Assembly: GCA_020073445.1 (NCBI GenBank)
Contig: JAIQFE010000018.1
Coordinates: forward strand, 57,084-121,083
Length of the DNA stretch: 64,000 nt
Source of the DNA: Terriglobia bacterium
GTDB taxonomy: Bacteria > Acidobacteriota > Terriglobia > Bryobacterales > Bryobacteraceae
Direction: 5' to 3'
The stretch's first letter is position 1; the number at the start of each line of letters is the position of its first letter. The translations under genes were made by a program, and so were the position numbers. The notes beneath the pieces are model-generated. The model saw only the letters and a list, made by a program, of their open reading frames with translations. It searched no databases and was not told the origin of the DNA. Positions 27,537 to 36,286 of the stretch are shown here, piece after piece.

Positions 27537-27923
27537 GTGCTGTATCAGATCAAGTCCGCTAAGACCTTGGAAGAAATCGAGCGAGGACTTCAGGAATCCG
27601 CCGCGCGCCACCAGTTCGGCGTCATCGCGATTCACGACTTGCAAGAAACCCTGAAGAAGAAGGGTGTGGATCTGGCCATGGAATGCCGGATTTACGAAGT
27701 ATGCAATCCGCGCCAGGCGAAAAAGGTGCTCGATGCAGATGGCGCTATCTCTACCGCCCTGCCGTGCCGCATTTCCGTGTACGGCTCGCCGAAAGGTTAC
27801 ATGCTTGCCACCATGCGTCCGACCGAGATGATGAAGGCCTTCGCGAATCCCGAAATCGAGCCGGTCGCGCGGGAAGTCGAAGAAGTCCTTCTGCAAATGA
27901 TGCAGGACGCCGCGACCGGGTAG
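27537..27923 (+). CDS. DUF302 family protein
   Basis: About 128 residues. The start GTG 27537 (VLYQIKSAKT) is preferred: GAGG lies 6 bases upstream and the family begins in this way. GTG 27525 is possible. DUF302 motifs: QIKSAKTLEEIERGLQESAARHQFGVIAIHDLQETLKKKG, a conserved C-R-I-Y-E-V-C-NP stretch and LPCRISVYGSPKGYMLATMRPTEMM. The C-x5-C-NP and LPCR cysteines are characteristic. The fold may bind small molecules or persulfides; no reaction is established. It is 9 bases from the TauE/SafE gene in the same operon. Confidence 0.85.
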   Translation: MLYQIKSAKTLEEIERGLQESAARHQFGVIAIHDLQETLKKKGVDLAMECRIYEVCNPRQAKKVLDADGAISTALPCRISVYGSPKGYMLATMRPTEMMKAFANPEIEPVAREVEEVLLQMMQDAATG

Positions 27924-27932
27924 CGGGCGATC

Positions 27933-28679
27933 ATGGCCGGCGAAAATATCGCGCTTTTGCTCGCGCTCTTCATCGGCCTGTTGCTGGGTGCTCTGGGAAG
28001 CGGCGGTTCGATCGTTACGCTTCCCATTCTTGTCTATGTCGCCGGCGTCGAGCCCAAGGCGGCTGTAGGGATGTCGATGGCTATCGTCGGGGGAACCAGC
28101 CTCGTCGGCGGCTATTTTCATTGGCGGAGCCGCAACTTTCTTGTTAAGCCTGCCCTTCTGTTCAGCGCCACGGGAATCGTAGGCGCGTATCTTGGCTCCA
28201 GCGGAACTCATCTGGTTTCGTCGTCCGTTCTGATGCTGCTATTTTCGGGACTCATGCTGGTGGTCGGAGCGCGCATGCTCGGGGGCAAACAGGAATGGAA
28301 GGGAGTAACGTGCTCGACACGCAAGTGTGTTCCTTCCGGCTTTGCTGTCGGCCTGGTGACCGGATTCCTGGGGGTGGGGGGAGGCTTCCTGATCGTACCC
28401 GCCCTAGTGTGGTTTGCGGGCGTCGACGCCAAGAAAGCGATCGGCACTTCGCTCGGAATTATCGCTGCGAATTCGGCGGCGGGCCTGGCCGGCCAACTTC
28501 GCTACGAGCACTGGGACTGGCCGTTGACCGGCGCGTTTCTCGCATGCTCCCTCATCGGGATGGGCTTGGGCATCCCGATTGCCAGAAAGGCCCCTGAACG
28601 GGTGCTGCGCAAAGCGTTCGCCCTGGTCGTGCTGGCGGTGGCGACCGCGATCGGATGGCAGGTGCTTGGCCGGCGTTGA
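27933..28679 (+). CDS. TauE/SafE family sulfite or organosulfonate exporter
   Basis: A 248-residue inner-membrane protein with seven to eight helices in two repeats. The paired motifs GLLLGALGSGGSIVTLPILVYVAGV and GLVTGFLGVGGGFLIVPALVWFAGV are the TauE/SafE repeat signatures. The linker between repeats contains two cysteines (VTCSTRKC), unusual and possibly redox- or metal-sensitive. In sulfide and persulfide detoxification operons this family exports sulfite formed from persulfide oxidation. Here it follows DUF2892 and DUF302 genes, which supports that role by context. Confidence 0.88.
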   Translation: MAGENIALLLALFIGLLLGALGSGGSIVTLPILVYVAGVEPKAAVGMSMAIVGGTSLVGGYFHWRSRNFLVKPALLFSATGIVGAYLGSSGTHLVSSSVLMLLFSGLMLVVGARMLGGKQEWKGVTCSTRKCVPSGFAVGLVTGFLGVGGGFLIVPALVWFAGVDAKKAIGTSLGIIAANSAAGLAGQLRYEHWDWPLTGAFLACSLIGMGLGIPIARKAPERVLRKAFALVVLAVATAIGWQVLGRR

Positions 28680-28695
28680 GACCGCGCCTGAGTGC

Positions 28696-29223
28696 TTACT
28701 TCTTGTGCGCCTGAATGTAGTCGAGCGCGAACGTCTTCATCACGGGACTCATCGAACCGAGTTGCCCGGCTTCCTCGAGCGCACGATCGTTGTCCCACTT
28801 GTCGATTAAGACGCGCTTGATGAGCCACATGGCAGCGGCGCGATTTCCACTGGCGCAATGAATGAATGCCGGCTGATTGCCGGATTCCGTGATGATCTTG
28901 AGAAAGCGATCCGCCACGGCCGGGTCAGGCATGTTCCCATTGAGCGGGAGGTGCACGAAGTTGATGCCGGCTGCCTTAGCCGCCGCCGCTTCCGCGTCGA
29001 TATCGGCGCCCTTTTCGGTGTCCAGCCGCAGGTTGATGATGGAAGCGAACCCCATCTTCTTGATCCCGGCCACCGCTTCCGGCGTCACCGCGCCGGCGCA
29101 GGCGACGGTCGTCTCCACCTGAGCGAAGTTCGTGATCCCCGGGATAGTGGATTTCTTGACTTGTGCTGCGGCGATGGAAACTCCCATCGCGACCACTGCA
29201 AGAACGGCAAGTACTCGTTTCAT
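28696..29223 (-). CDS. Secreted DUF442 / phosphatase-like protein
   Basis: A 175-residue exported protein; ATG 29223 follows GGGAGA with 5-base spacing. The signal peptide ends at IAAAQ. The mature part has GITNFAQVETTVACAGAVTPEAVAGIKKMGFASIINLR and the active-site loop HCASGNRAAAMW. The Cys-x4-Arg loop belongs to the DUF442/beta-lactamase-hydrolase-like tyrosine-phosphatase fold. In cytoplasmic homologues this domain is fused to persulfide dioxygenase and acts as a sulfurtransferase. A periplasmic sulfur-transfer role fits the neighbours but is inference; phosphatase activity is the alternative. Confidence 0.83.
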   Translation of the reverse strand: MKRVLAVLAVVAMGVSIAAAQVKKSTIPGITNFAQVETTVACAGAVTPEAVAGIKKMGFASIINLRLDTEKGADIDAEAAAAKAAGINFVHLPLNGNMPDPAVADRFLKIITESGNQPAFIHCASGNRAAAMWLIKRVLIDKWDNDRALEEAGQLGSMSPVMKTFALDYIQAHKK

Positions 29224-29246
29224 ATTCGTCTCCCAATCAGAGGATG

Positions 29247-29924
29247 CTAACAAGTCACCAGCGTATATCCACGCTCCTGCGCGCGATTGACGGCGACGAT
29301 CCCCGCTGGGACCATCCGGCCGTTAGTCGCCAGATTCGCGATCAACTCGCTGTTGATGGTGTCGGCATTCCCGCCCACCGCGCGTGCGATCATCCCGGCA
29401 AGCCGGCGAGTAGCCATCGCACACACGGCGAATTGAACGCCCTGTTTCGAAAGCGTGGCTAGGGACGCGGCGCTGGGGTTCGCCTTCGGCGGCTCTTTGG
29501 CCGCGGCATCCGCGGAAGCCGGCGGGGCCGCCAAAGACGCCCCGTACTTGGCCCACATGTCGTTGTTGTAGGCGTACCCCGTGGAAAGGTGACGCGCTAC
29601 CACGATAACGGCCTGATCCTGATTCTCTAAGCCATAATCATCGTGATTCGCCAGTATAAAGTTGCCCGCGAACAGGAGTCCGTTCCGGAATCCGTCAGCG
29701 CTGGTTGTGTCGATCACCATGCGATGTTTGCCGGGGAGCGAGTCCATCCAGTCGTCTTTGTCGTGGCGAGCCGGCTCCCAGCGTACGGCCGCGGCTGACT
29801 TTTGCTGGGCCATGACGACTCCGCCGATGGCGAACGCCGCCAAGGAAGCCGCTCCGGCGTTGAATCGAGTGAAGAACGAACGCCGCTCCGGCGATGACGG
29901 TGTAGATGGCGATGGCCTGCTCAT
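29247..29924 (-). CDS. Tat-exported DsrE-like protein
   Basis: A 225-residue protein. ATG 29924 (AAGGGA 6 bases upstream) gives an N-terminus with a twin-arginine signal (RRSFFTRF followed by a hydrophobic AAFAIGG stretch). The domain resembles secreted DsrE/F-like proteins: MVIDTTSADGFRNGLLFAGNFIL, a spacer rich in Ala/Pro, then GVQFAVCAMATRRLAGMIA and MVPAGIVAVNRAQERGYTLV. The single Cys in FAVCAM is where DsrE carries persulfide. Tat export suggests folding or cofactor loading before transport. It is 23 bases upstream of the DUF442 gene, in the same operon. Confidence 0.72.
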   Translation of the reverse strand: MSRPSPSTPSSPERRSFFTRFNAGAASLAAFAIGGVVMAQQKSAAAVRWEPARHDKDDWMDSLPGKHRMVIDTTSADGFRNGLLFAGNFILANHDDYGLENQDQAVIVVARHLSTGYAYNNDMWAKYGASLAAPPASADAAAKEPPKANPSAASLATLSKQGVQFAVCAMATRRLAGMIARAVGGNADTINSELIANLATNGRMVPAGIVAVNRAQERGYTLVTC

Positions 29925-29989
29925 GTGCGATCCCTTTCTGTTAGCAGCTCTGGTAGCAACCGCGAAAACTGCAAGTATCTTAACATGCA

Positions 29990-32491
29990 TCAGCTTGCGG
30001 CGAGAGGAACGCGCCATCGGATCAGGCCGACTTTGATCCCATCATTGACAACCAGGCACGCGAACATAGCGTAGCCTAAAATCGAAAGTGTCTGCCACCA
30101 GGGTAAGGGCGCGAGCCCCGGAATCCCCAGCAGCGTCAGAACCGTCCCCGCAATCGCATCCGCAGTGAGGGCCGCGAAAAGAGTCCTGCTGGGCTTGGTC
30201 GACCAGAACCACCTTCGCTCCCTTGCGGACAGGATGGAGAACACCGCCAGGTACAGCAGTGTCAGGAAACTGAAGGTGTAGAGGGCGCTATCGTTGGTCG
30301 CCAGGCCGAATCGCGACCACCCCCAATAGAGGAGAAGGAGACTCTCCGCGACCATGGCCACTCCCAGCACCGCGGAAACCATAACGAAGCCGCCAATATT
30401 CCACGTCTCCGGCTTCTTGGACGGTCGAACGTGGTCCGTAGCCAGCGCGACCTTCGCGAAATCGGTCATGAATGTGAGCAGCAGCATCGCGAAGGCGGAG
30501 ACCACGAACTTGCCCGTGAAGACGAACGCGATCGAGACAAAAGCCGCCTTCAGGATGGTCCGGCTGATCTTGTTCACAACCCACGTCAGCACGCGCTGGT
30601 AGATGGTCCGCCCTTGTTCCACCAGCGACAGGATGTTGATCAGCCCTGGCTCCGTCAGGACCACACTGGCGGCGCCCTTGGCGACATCGGTAGCGCTGCT
30701 GACGGCGATCCCGACTTCGGCCTGGCGCAACGCGGGCGCATCGTTCACGCCGTCCCCGGTCATCCCAGTTACGTGTCCCGCAGCCTGCAGATGCTGCACG
30801 ACGATGTACTTGTCTTCCGGATATACTTCGGCGAATCCATCCGCGCCGGCGAGGAGATCCACCGCGTCATTCCCAGGCCCGGTCCCGGCCTTGGCGCTGT
30901 TGGCCTTGAGGTCGGCCACGCGAACAATGTTCGCCAATCCCACCCCTTGAGCGATCTCACGCGCAACCGGCAGACCATCGCCGGTCAGCATTTTCACGGC
31001 GACGCCGAGGTCGCCGAGCTCGGCGATGAGCTGCTTGGCGTCGGGCCGGGGCGGATCGTACAGGGTCACAAGTCCCACCAGCCCCGGAACGCCCGTCTCG
31101 GAGCCGCGCGCCACGGCTAGCGTTCTGTATCCTTTTTTAGCGGATTCAGCCACTCGTGCTTCTAACGCTGCGATCTCCGGTGGCTTGAGCCCGCAGGTCT
31201 CAGCGATCGTCCGAACCGCTCCCTTCATCACGCGAAAGAGCTGCCCATTTTGCTGGACGACCGCCTGGGTACGCCGCGTCTGCGCATCGAACGGCTTAAA
31301 TGAGACGCGCGTGACTGCGGGAAGGCGGTCGAAGACATGCCGCTCCCGGGCGGCGGCAAGAAATGCCAGGTCGATGGGATCCTGATTGGCCTCCTCTGAA
31401 GCCAGCGCGCCGGCGAACAGCACATCGGATTCGTTGGATTGCCCCAGCGGGATCACGCCGGTCACGGCGAGCTGATTCATGGTAATCGTGCCGGTCTTGT
31501 CCACGCACAGAACATCCATGGTCGCCGCATCCTCCGCCGCGCTGAGACGAGTGACCAGAACGCCTCGCTTCGCCAGTTCCGCCGATCCGAGGGCCATACT
31601 GACGGTGAACATCACCGGGAGCGCCACGGGTACCGCGCTCATCAGCAGGACAAGCAACAGCGAAACCATCTCGATCAAGGGCGTGCCACGCGTCACCGAA
31701 AGCAGCGCGACCACGCTCAAGAGACTGCCGACGATGACGAATAACCAGCGCACGACCTTCGCCACCACCTCTTCGATGTGAAGTTTCGGGCGTGCCTTCT
31801 GTACCAGCTCCGTGGTGCGGCCAAAATAGGTTTGCGCACCGGTTAATATCACCACGCCGTTGCCTTCTCCGCGGCGAACGATGGATCCCGAGGAGAGCAC
31901 CTCCCCAGGCCCCTTATCTACATCTTTCGATTCGCCGGTAAGGGCCGACTGATCGACGCCCAACTCACCTTTGAGGAGTTTTGTGTCTGCCGGAATAATG
32001 TCGCCCGGCCGAACGCGAATGATATCGCCGGGAACCAATTCCCGGGACGGTATCACCTGCCAGTTTCCGTCGCGGCGCACGCGCGCGCTCACCTGCAGGC
32101 GTTTCCGCAGTGCCTCCACAACACCGGCCGCGCGGCGCTCCTGGGCGAAGCTCAGGCCGGCATTTACGATCAACAGCGCACTCACCACTGCTAAATCCGA
32201 AAACTTATGCAAGACCGCCGAAAGCACAATGATGAGTTCGAGCATCCACGCCGACAGCCCCCAGAATTTCGAAAGGAACCTGAGGACCGGATGTTTCTTC
32301 TCCTGCGCAACTTCGTTGTAGCCATGGGCCTTTCGGCGAGCTTCCACCTCCGCCTGGCTAAGGCCGGTGTCGGGGCTGACCTGGAGTGCCGCGAGCGTAT
32401 CGGGAATCGATTCCGTTGGAGAGATAGGCGTGGTTTCGGCCGACGCGCGGCTGGGCTCAGTGTAACCGAGAGTATGGCTCCCGCCAATCAC
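29990..32491 (-). CDS. P3A-type proton-efflux P-type ATPase
   Basis: An 833-residue inner-membrane ATPase from GTG 32491. The cation-ATPase N-terminal domain is followed by actuator motif (DQSALTGES), phosphorylation site (CVDKTGTITMN), nucleotide-binding MKGAV, hinge (MLTGDGLPVAREIA) and GDGVNDAPAL. About ten membrane helices are present. Helix 4 reads SAVPVALPVMF, the PVALP variant of plasma-membrane H+-ATPases (TIGR01647) rather than the PEGLP/PEALP of Ca or Na/K pumps. It should extrude protons for pH homeostasis. Next to an oxidase cluster and DsrE genes, it may counter acid made by sulfur oxidation; that link is speculative. Confidence 0.92.
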   Translation of the reverse strand: MIGGSHTLGYTEPSRASAETTPISPTESIPDTLAALQVSPDTGLSQAEVEARRKAHGYNEVAQEKKHPVLRFLSKFWGLSAWMLELIIVLSAVLHKFSDLAVVSALLIVNAGLSFAQERRAAGVVEALRKRLQVSARVRRDGNWQVIPSRELVPGDIIRVRPGDIIPADTKLLKGELGVDQSALTGESKDVDKGPGEVLSSGSIVRRGEGNGVVILTGAQTYFGRTTELVQKARPKLHIEEVVAKVVRWLFVIVGSLLSVVALLSVTRGTPLIEMVSLLLVLLMSAVPVALPVMFTVSMALGSAELAKRGVLVTRLSAAEDAATMDVLCVDKTGTITMNQLAVTGVIPLGQSNESDVLFAGALASEEANQDPIDLAFLAAARERHVFDRLPAVTRVSFKPFDAQTRRTQAVVQQNGQLFRVMKGAVRTIAETCGLKPPEIAALEARVAESAKKGYRTLAVARGSETGVPGLVGLVTLYDPPRPDAKQLIAELGDLGVAVKMLTGDGLPVAREIAQGVGLANIVRVADLKANSAKAGTGPGNDAVDLLAGADGFAEVYPEDKYIVVQHLQAAGHVTGMTGDGVNDAPALRQAEVGIAVSSATDVAKGAASVVLTEPGLINILSLVEQGRTIYQRVLTWVVNKISRTILKAAFVSIAFVFTGKFVVSAFAMLLLTFMTDFAKVALATDHVRPSKKPETWNIGGFVMVSAVLGVAMVAESLLLLYWGWSRFGLATNDSALYTFSFLTLLYLAVFSILSARERRWFWSTKPSRTLFAALTADAIAGTVLTLLGIPGLAPLPWWQTLSILGYAMFACLVVNDGIKVGLIRWRVPLAAS

Positions 32492-32587
32492 TTCAGGACG
32501 GTATTCAAACTACTGGAGGATGCTTCCGGAACTACCAGGGATCCGGTATAGCTGGATTGCTTGCCGTTGAATAAGGTGGGAGTAATT

Positions 32588-32941
32588 ATGCACAACGGCC
32601 GGATCGATTCGCTCGGCGAACTGCGGCAAGCTCTTGAAACCAAGCGAGACAGGCTGGTTAGGAACCACCTCCGCCTGGTGGAGTTCGCTGCGGAAAGAGA
32701 TCCGGAACTGAGAAACTCCATGGTCGAGCTAATGGAGCGGAATGGCTTCCTCCTGAGTCAGGTATTGAACGCCCTGGATCGAATCGCCGACAGCCGCTAC
32801 GGCCAATGCCTGAACTGCGGGGAGCGGGTCTGCGAAAAGCATCTGGCGGCGCTGCCCTGGGCCACGCTCTGCCAGCGGTGTCAGGAGCCCTTGAACACCC
32901 TAAACGCGGACACGCGCCCAGCCGTATTCCAGGCGGGTTGA
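32588..32941 (+). CDS. DksA/TraR-type zinc-finger protein
   Basis: About 117 residues. ATG 32588 has GGGAG five bases upstream, so it is preferred over 32561. The N-terminal 70 residues form a helical hairpin (LRQALETKRDRLVRNHLRLVEFAAERD). A C4 zinc finger follows: YGQCLNCGERVCEKHLAALPWATLCQRCQE, the DksA/TraR family motif. Such proteins enter the RNA polymerase secondary channel and alter initiation, often with ppGpp. The acidic tip DxxDxA of true DksA is not evident, so the effect may differ. It diverges from the H+-ATPase gene. Confidence 0.88.
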   Translation: MHNGRIDSLGELRQALETKRDRLVRNHLRLVEFAAERDPELRNSMVELMERNGFLLSQVLNALDRIADSRYGQCLNCGERVCEKHLAALPWATLCQRCQEPLNTLNADTRPAVFQAG

Positions 32942-32981
32942 AGCAAGAAGAATGTAAAGAGGCGCGACTCCCTAAAGAATT

Positions 32982-33029
32982 GAGAGACGGGAGGTTGGAC
33001 CTCTTTGGGGAGAAGGTAGCCCGTCTCTC
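32982..33029. other. Long perfect hairpin between convergent genes
   Basis: Arms GAGAGACGGG (32982-32991) and CCCGTCTCTC (33020-33029) are exact reverse complements, with a 28-base interior that can form smaller stems. It lies between the DksA-like gene on the plus strand and the minus-strand DsrE gene, so it could stop transcription from either side, but no T-run follows on either strand. A structured small RNA is the alternative. The rest of the 198-base gap holds nothing else I recognise. Confidence 0.55.
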
Positions 33030-33139
33030 GTGGGTGACGTTGAATCCATAATATTCTTCCCGCCGGCCAGCCTCCATCGCAGTTCGCAGGTATTATTCGG
33101 CTAAATTCAACGGTAGGCGCGTTTCCAGATCGCGTCAGT

Positions 33140-33565
33140 TTAGTGGATGTAAGCCCAGCCCGCCTCTTGCTTGCGGGCGAGCTCGGCGATGCCCGAATCC
33201 ACCTGCGAGGCGAACGGGAAAAGATCCTCGGTTTTCACATTCATGAGGCGCATGGCGTTCTGACAAGCCGATAGGGTGACCCCGCTGTCGGCCAGCTTTT
33301 TGAGGCGCTCCTCGTAGGCCGTGTTGGTCTTGCGCAGCATGTTGAGCCCGGCCGCAAAGAACACCACCTCCACTTCCGAACCGCCGTCTTTGGCAAAGGC
33401 CTCCCGCATATTGGTGACGTGGATGATGAGCGAATTCCAGGCGGGTCCGTCGGGCTCACTCAGCTGGAATACGACATGGTGTTTAGGGCCGGCGGGCGTT
33501 TGCGATACGGCAGCAAGCCCGAACATCAGCACCATGGCGCACGCGGCGAGACTCTTTTTCTTCAT
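33140..33565 (-). CDS. Secreted DsrE family protein
   Basis: A 141-residue exported protein; the signal peptide ends at AAVSQTP. The DsrE/DsrF-like fold is seen in HHVVFQLSEPDGPAWNSLIIHVTNMREAF, VEVVFFAAGLNMLRK, LADSGVTLSACQNAM and the end IAELARKQEAGWAYIH. The Cys in LSACQNAM is at the persulfide-carrying position of the family. It is divergent from the cbb3 oxidase operon with about 55 bases between the starts, and is the second DsrE-like periplasmic protein in the window. Likely a sulfur carrier or scavenger; not shown. Confidence 0.86.
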   Translation of the reverse strand: MKKKSLAACAMVLMFGLAAVSQTPAGPKHHVVFQLSEPDGPAWNSLIIHVTNMREAFAKDGGSEVEVVFFAAGLNMLRKTNTAYEERLKKLADSGVTLSACQNAMRLMNVKTEDLFPFASQVDSGIAELARKQEAGWAYIH

Positions 33566-33621
33566 GAAGTAGTGTTTCCTTTCAGCAGTCCCCGTTTAGT
33601 TGTTCGATAATATCAAGTTCC

Positions 33622-35076
33622 ATGAGCGACAGCCCTCCTCCGGCCGTTTCGCCTCCCGTCGAAACCCGGCTGGTATACGCGCACGGGTTGGCTGCGCTCA
33701 TAACGCTGCTTATCTCGGTGACGTTCGGGGTGCTGGCGTCGATCGAGCTGCTTGCGCCCGACCTGGCTACGGCACACGGGGCTTGGTTGAGCTGGGGGCG
33801 GCTCCGTTACGACCACACGCAGGGAATCATGCTGGGGTGGCTCGGCAACGCGTTCTTCGCGTTTCTGTACCACGCCGTGCCTTTGCTGACGGGACGGTCT
33901 GTGACCAGCGCGCGGCTCGGGCAATGGATGTTCGGGCTGTGGAATTTTGCCGTGGTCGCGCCGGGCTGGGTGCTGGTGCTCGCCGGCTTCAGCCAGCCGT
34001 TGGAGTGGGCGGAGTTCCCGTTGGTGATCGATGTCTTTGTCGTCCTGGCGCTGGTGCTGGCGATCGTCCAATTCCTGCCGCCGTTCTTTTCGCGCGGTTT
34101 GGAGGATCTGTACGTCTCCAGCTGGTACGTCATCGGCGGGCTGGTGTTTACGCTGCTCGCGTACCCGATGGGAAACTTCGTTCCGGAGCTGGTCCCCGGG
34201 GCTCGCGGGGCCGCCTTCAGCGGGCTTTGGATCCATGACGCGATCGGGTTGTTCGTCACACCGCTGGCCCTGGCCATCATCTATTTTGTGATCCCCGCCG
34301 CGACGCGCAGGCCGATCTTCAGCCACTTTTTGTCGATGCTGGGCTTCTGGCTGCTGTTCTTCCTCTATCCGTTGAATGGCACGCACCACTACATCTTCTC
34401 GGTCATCCCGATGAGCGCTCAGCTCGGGGCCATTACAGCCTCGACGCTGCTCGGCGTCGACGTCGTGATCGTGGTGGCGAATCTGCTCCTGTCTCTGCGA
34501 GGCGCTGGCTGGTTTCCGCGGGACGTCGCCCTGCGCTTCGTGAGCACCGGAACCGTGTTTTATCTGATCGTGAGCATCCAGGGCTCCGTGCAAGCCCAGA
34601 TGTCGGTGAATCAGAGCGTGCATTTTTCGGATTGGGTGGTCGGCCATTCCCATCTGGCCATGCTGGGCTTCGCCAGTTTCGCCGCGGCGGGTGGATTGAT
34701 TCACGCCTGGCAAAGAATTCCCACGGCGCGCTACAACCCGAGGATGCTCGACTGGTCCTACTGGCTGCTGTTTGCCGGCGTGATCGTTATGGTCTCCGAT
34801 CTGACCATCGCGGGTTTGGTGGAAGCTCGGCTTTGGCAAACGACCCAGCCGTGGATCGAATCGGTTCGGGCGGCAAAGCCGTATTGGCTGATTCGCACGC
34901 TCAGCGTCGTGCCGATCGGGGCAGGGTTTGTAACGTTCTTGATCGGATTAACCACCGGCGATCGAGGCGGCGGCTTAGGAGCCGTTAAGGCCAGCATTGG
35001 GCTGGAGCCGATTCAAGAAATCGCGCCGGTCTTCACTGTATCCACCGCGCCTGAATCCGCCGCGGAGCCCTCATGA
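33622..35076 (+). CDS. ccoN: cbb3-type cytochrome c oxidase subunit I
   Basis: A 484-residue membrane subunit that reduces O2 to water and pumps protons. The metal ligands expected for cbb3 oxidases are all present: His65 (haem b, RYDHTQG), His205 (CuB, WIHDAIG), His255-His256 (CuB), His342 and His344 (haems b3 and b, VGHSHLAML), and Tyr249 six residues before the His pair, where the cross-linked Tyr sits. Twelve helices are predicted. It is first in an operon of four genes and overlaps the next by ATGA. The chain looks fully functional. Confidence 0.95.
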   Translation: MSDSPPPAVSPPVETRLVYAHGLAALITLLISVTFGVLASIELLAPDLATAHGAWLSWGRLRYDHTQGIMLGWLGNAFFAFLYHAVPLLTGRSVTSARLGQWMFGLWNFAVVAPGWVLVLAGFSQPLEWAEFPLVIDVFVVLALVLAIVQFLPPFFSRGLEDLYVSSWYVIGGLVFTLLAYPMGNFVPELVPGARGAAFSGLWIHDAIGLFVTPLALAIIYFVIPAATRRPIFSHFLSMLGFWLLFFLYPLNGTHHYIFSVIPMSAQLGAITASTLLGVDVVIVVANLLLSLRGAGWFPRDVALRFVSTGTVFYLIVSIQGSVQAQMSVNQSVHFSDWVVGHSHLAMLGFASFAAAGGLIHAWQRIPTARYNPRMLDWSYWLLFAGVIVMVSDLTIAGLVEARLWQTTQPWIESVRAAKPYWLIRTLSVVPIGAGFVTFLIGLTTGDRGGGLGAVKASIGLEPIQEIAPVFTVSTAPESAAEPS

Positions 35077-36284
35077 AACGCGCGCTCCGGATGTCTTACC
35101 TGGTGGCCGGCGTAGCCGGGATCGGGTTCTTCGTGATGTCGGTCCTGCTGCTGGGCGTTTGGCCCGGCCGTGTGCTCGAACAGCAGATCCGCGGCATGTC
35201 TCCCGATCATCCCCTGAGACTGACGGCTAGCGAACAACGCGGGCGCACGATCTATGCTCGCGAAGGGTGCGCCTATTGCCACACCCAACAGGTTCGATAC
35301 GTGCCCAACGACGTTGCACGTTTCGGTGCCGCCAGTCTGGCATGGGAGACGATCTTCGATTATCCGCATCTGTGGGGCACCCGCCGCATCGGTCCTGACT
35401 TGTCGCGCGAAGGGGCCGTGCGCTCCGCCGATTGGCAGCTCTCGCATCTCTATTCGCCGCGCGGGCTGGTGGCGGACTCGGTCATGCCGGCCTTCCCGTG
35501 GCTGTTCGATGGCGCTCCGGATCGTCCCAGGCAGGAAGCTCAGGATCTGCTCGCATATCTGGAAACGTTGGGCCGGAACCGCGCGCTTGCGGGACCGGAA
35601 GGAGAGGCGCGCGCCCGTGCGGCCTGCAACTGTTCCGACGATGAGAAGCAACTCGCGTTTGGCTCGCCCGCCTTGAATGCGAGTCCATCGATCGCTCGCG
35701 GCCAGGGAGGCTATCCAAAACTGAGTGAGTCCGGGGATCCGAATCGCGGGCAGCAGCTGTATTCGAGCAACTGCGCCGGTTGCCACGGTCTTCGCGGCGA
35801 AGGCGACGGTCCGGGCGCGGCCGGCCTGCATCCTCGTCCGGCGAACCTGTCGGAGCACGACTACACGCTGGACCGGCTGGGTTCTTCGCTCTGGAACGGC
35901 AGCGCGGGAACGGCTATGCCAGCCTGGCGCGATCTTCCCATCGAGGATCTATCTGCTTTGGCGCAAGTCGTGCGCGGCTTTCATCAAGCGCAACCCGAAC
36001 CGGCCTTGCCTCAGGATGTCCTCGATCTTGGCTCTCGTGTCTATGCGGCTCACTGCGCTCAGTGTCACGGAGAGAATGGGGCAGGGGACGGCTCAGCCGC
36101 GGGCCAGTTTCCCATTGCGCCTACGAACTTTCGCGCGCAGCGGCCAAGCTTGGCCGCCAGCCTCCGCGCACTTCGCAATGGCGTGGAAGGGACGCCGATG
36201 GCCCCTTGGACCAGTCAGTTGTCCGAAGCTGAGTTATCCGCGGCCGCGTACTTCGTGCGAGGATTTTTCCAGGGAGGCAACTGA
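35073..36284 (+). CDS. ccoO: CcoO fused to two further cytochrome c domains (tri-haem)
   Basis: A 403-residue protein with one N-terminal membrane helix (residues about 8-30). The CcoO domain has CAYCH at 66-70, then RRIGPDL and axial Met138 in DSVMPAFPWL. After a linker come two more class I cytochrome c domains: CAGCH at 234-238 with Met282, and CAQCH at 328-332 with Met376. Normal cbb3 enzymes have mono-haem CcoO and a separate di-haem CcoP. This single protein seems to combine both and lacks the CcoP membrane part. No separate ccoP is nearby. It carries electrons from periplasmic donors to CcoN. Confidence 0.92.
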   Translation: MKRALRMSYLVAGVAGIGFFVMSVLLLGVWPGRVLEQQIRGMSPDHPLRLTASEQRGRTIYAREGCAYCHTQQVRYVPNDVARFGAASLAWETIFDYPHLWGTRRIGPDLSREGAVRSADWQLSHLYSPRGLVADSVMPAFPWLFDGAPDRPRQEAQDLLAYLETLGRNRALAGPEGEARARAACNCSDDEKQLAFGSPALNASPSIARGQGGYPKLSESGDPNRGQQLYSSNCAGCHGLRGEGDGPGAAGLHPRPANLSEHDYTLDRLGSSLWNGSAGTAMPAWRDLPIEDLSALAQVVRGFHQAQPEPALPQDVLDLGSRVYAAHCAQCHGENGAGDGSAAGQFPIAPTNFRAQRPSLAASLRALRNGVEGTPMAPWTSQLSEAELSAAAYFVRGFFQGGN

Positions 36285-36286
36285 CG

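Noticed and set aside
33613..34839. 408-residue open frame antisense to ccoN
   Set aside because: Highly charged, Gln/His/Arg-rich composition and no motif; ccoN on the other strand has all catalytic residues.
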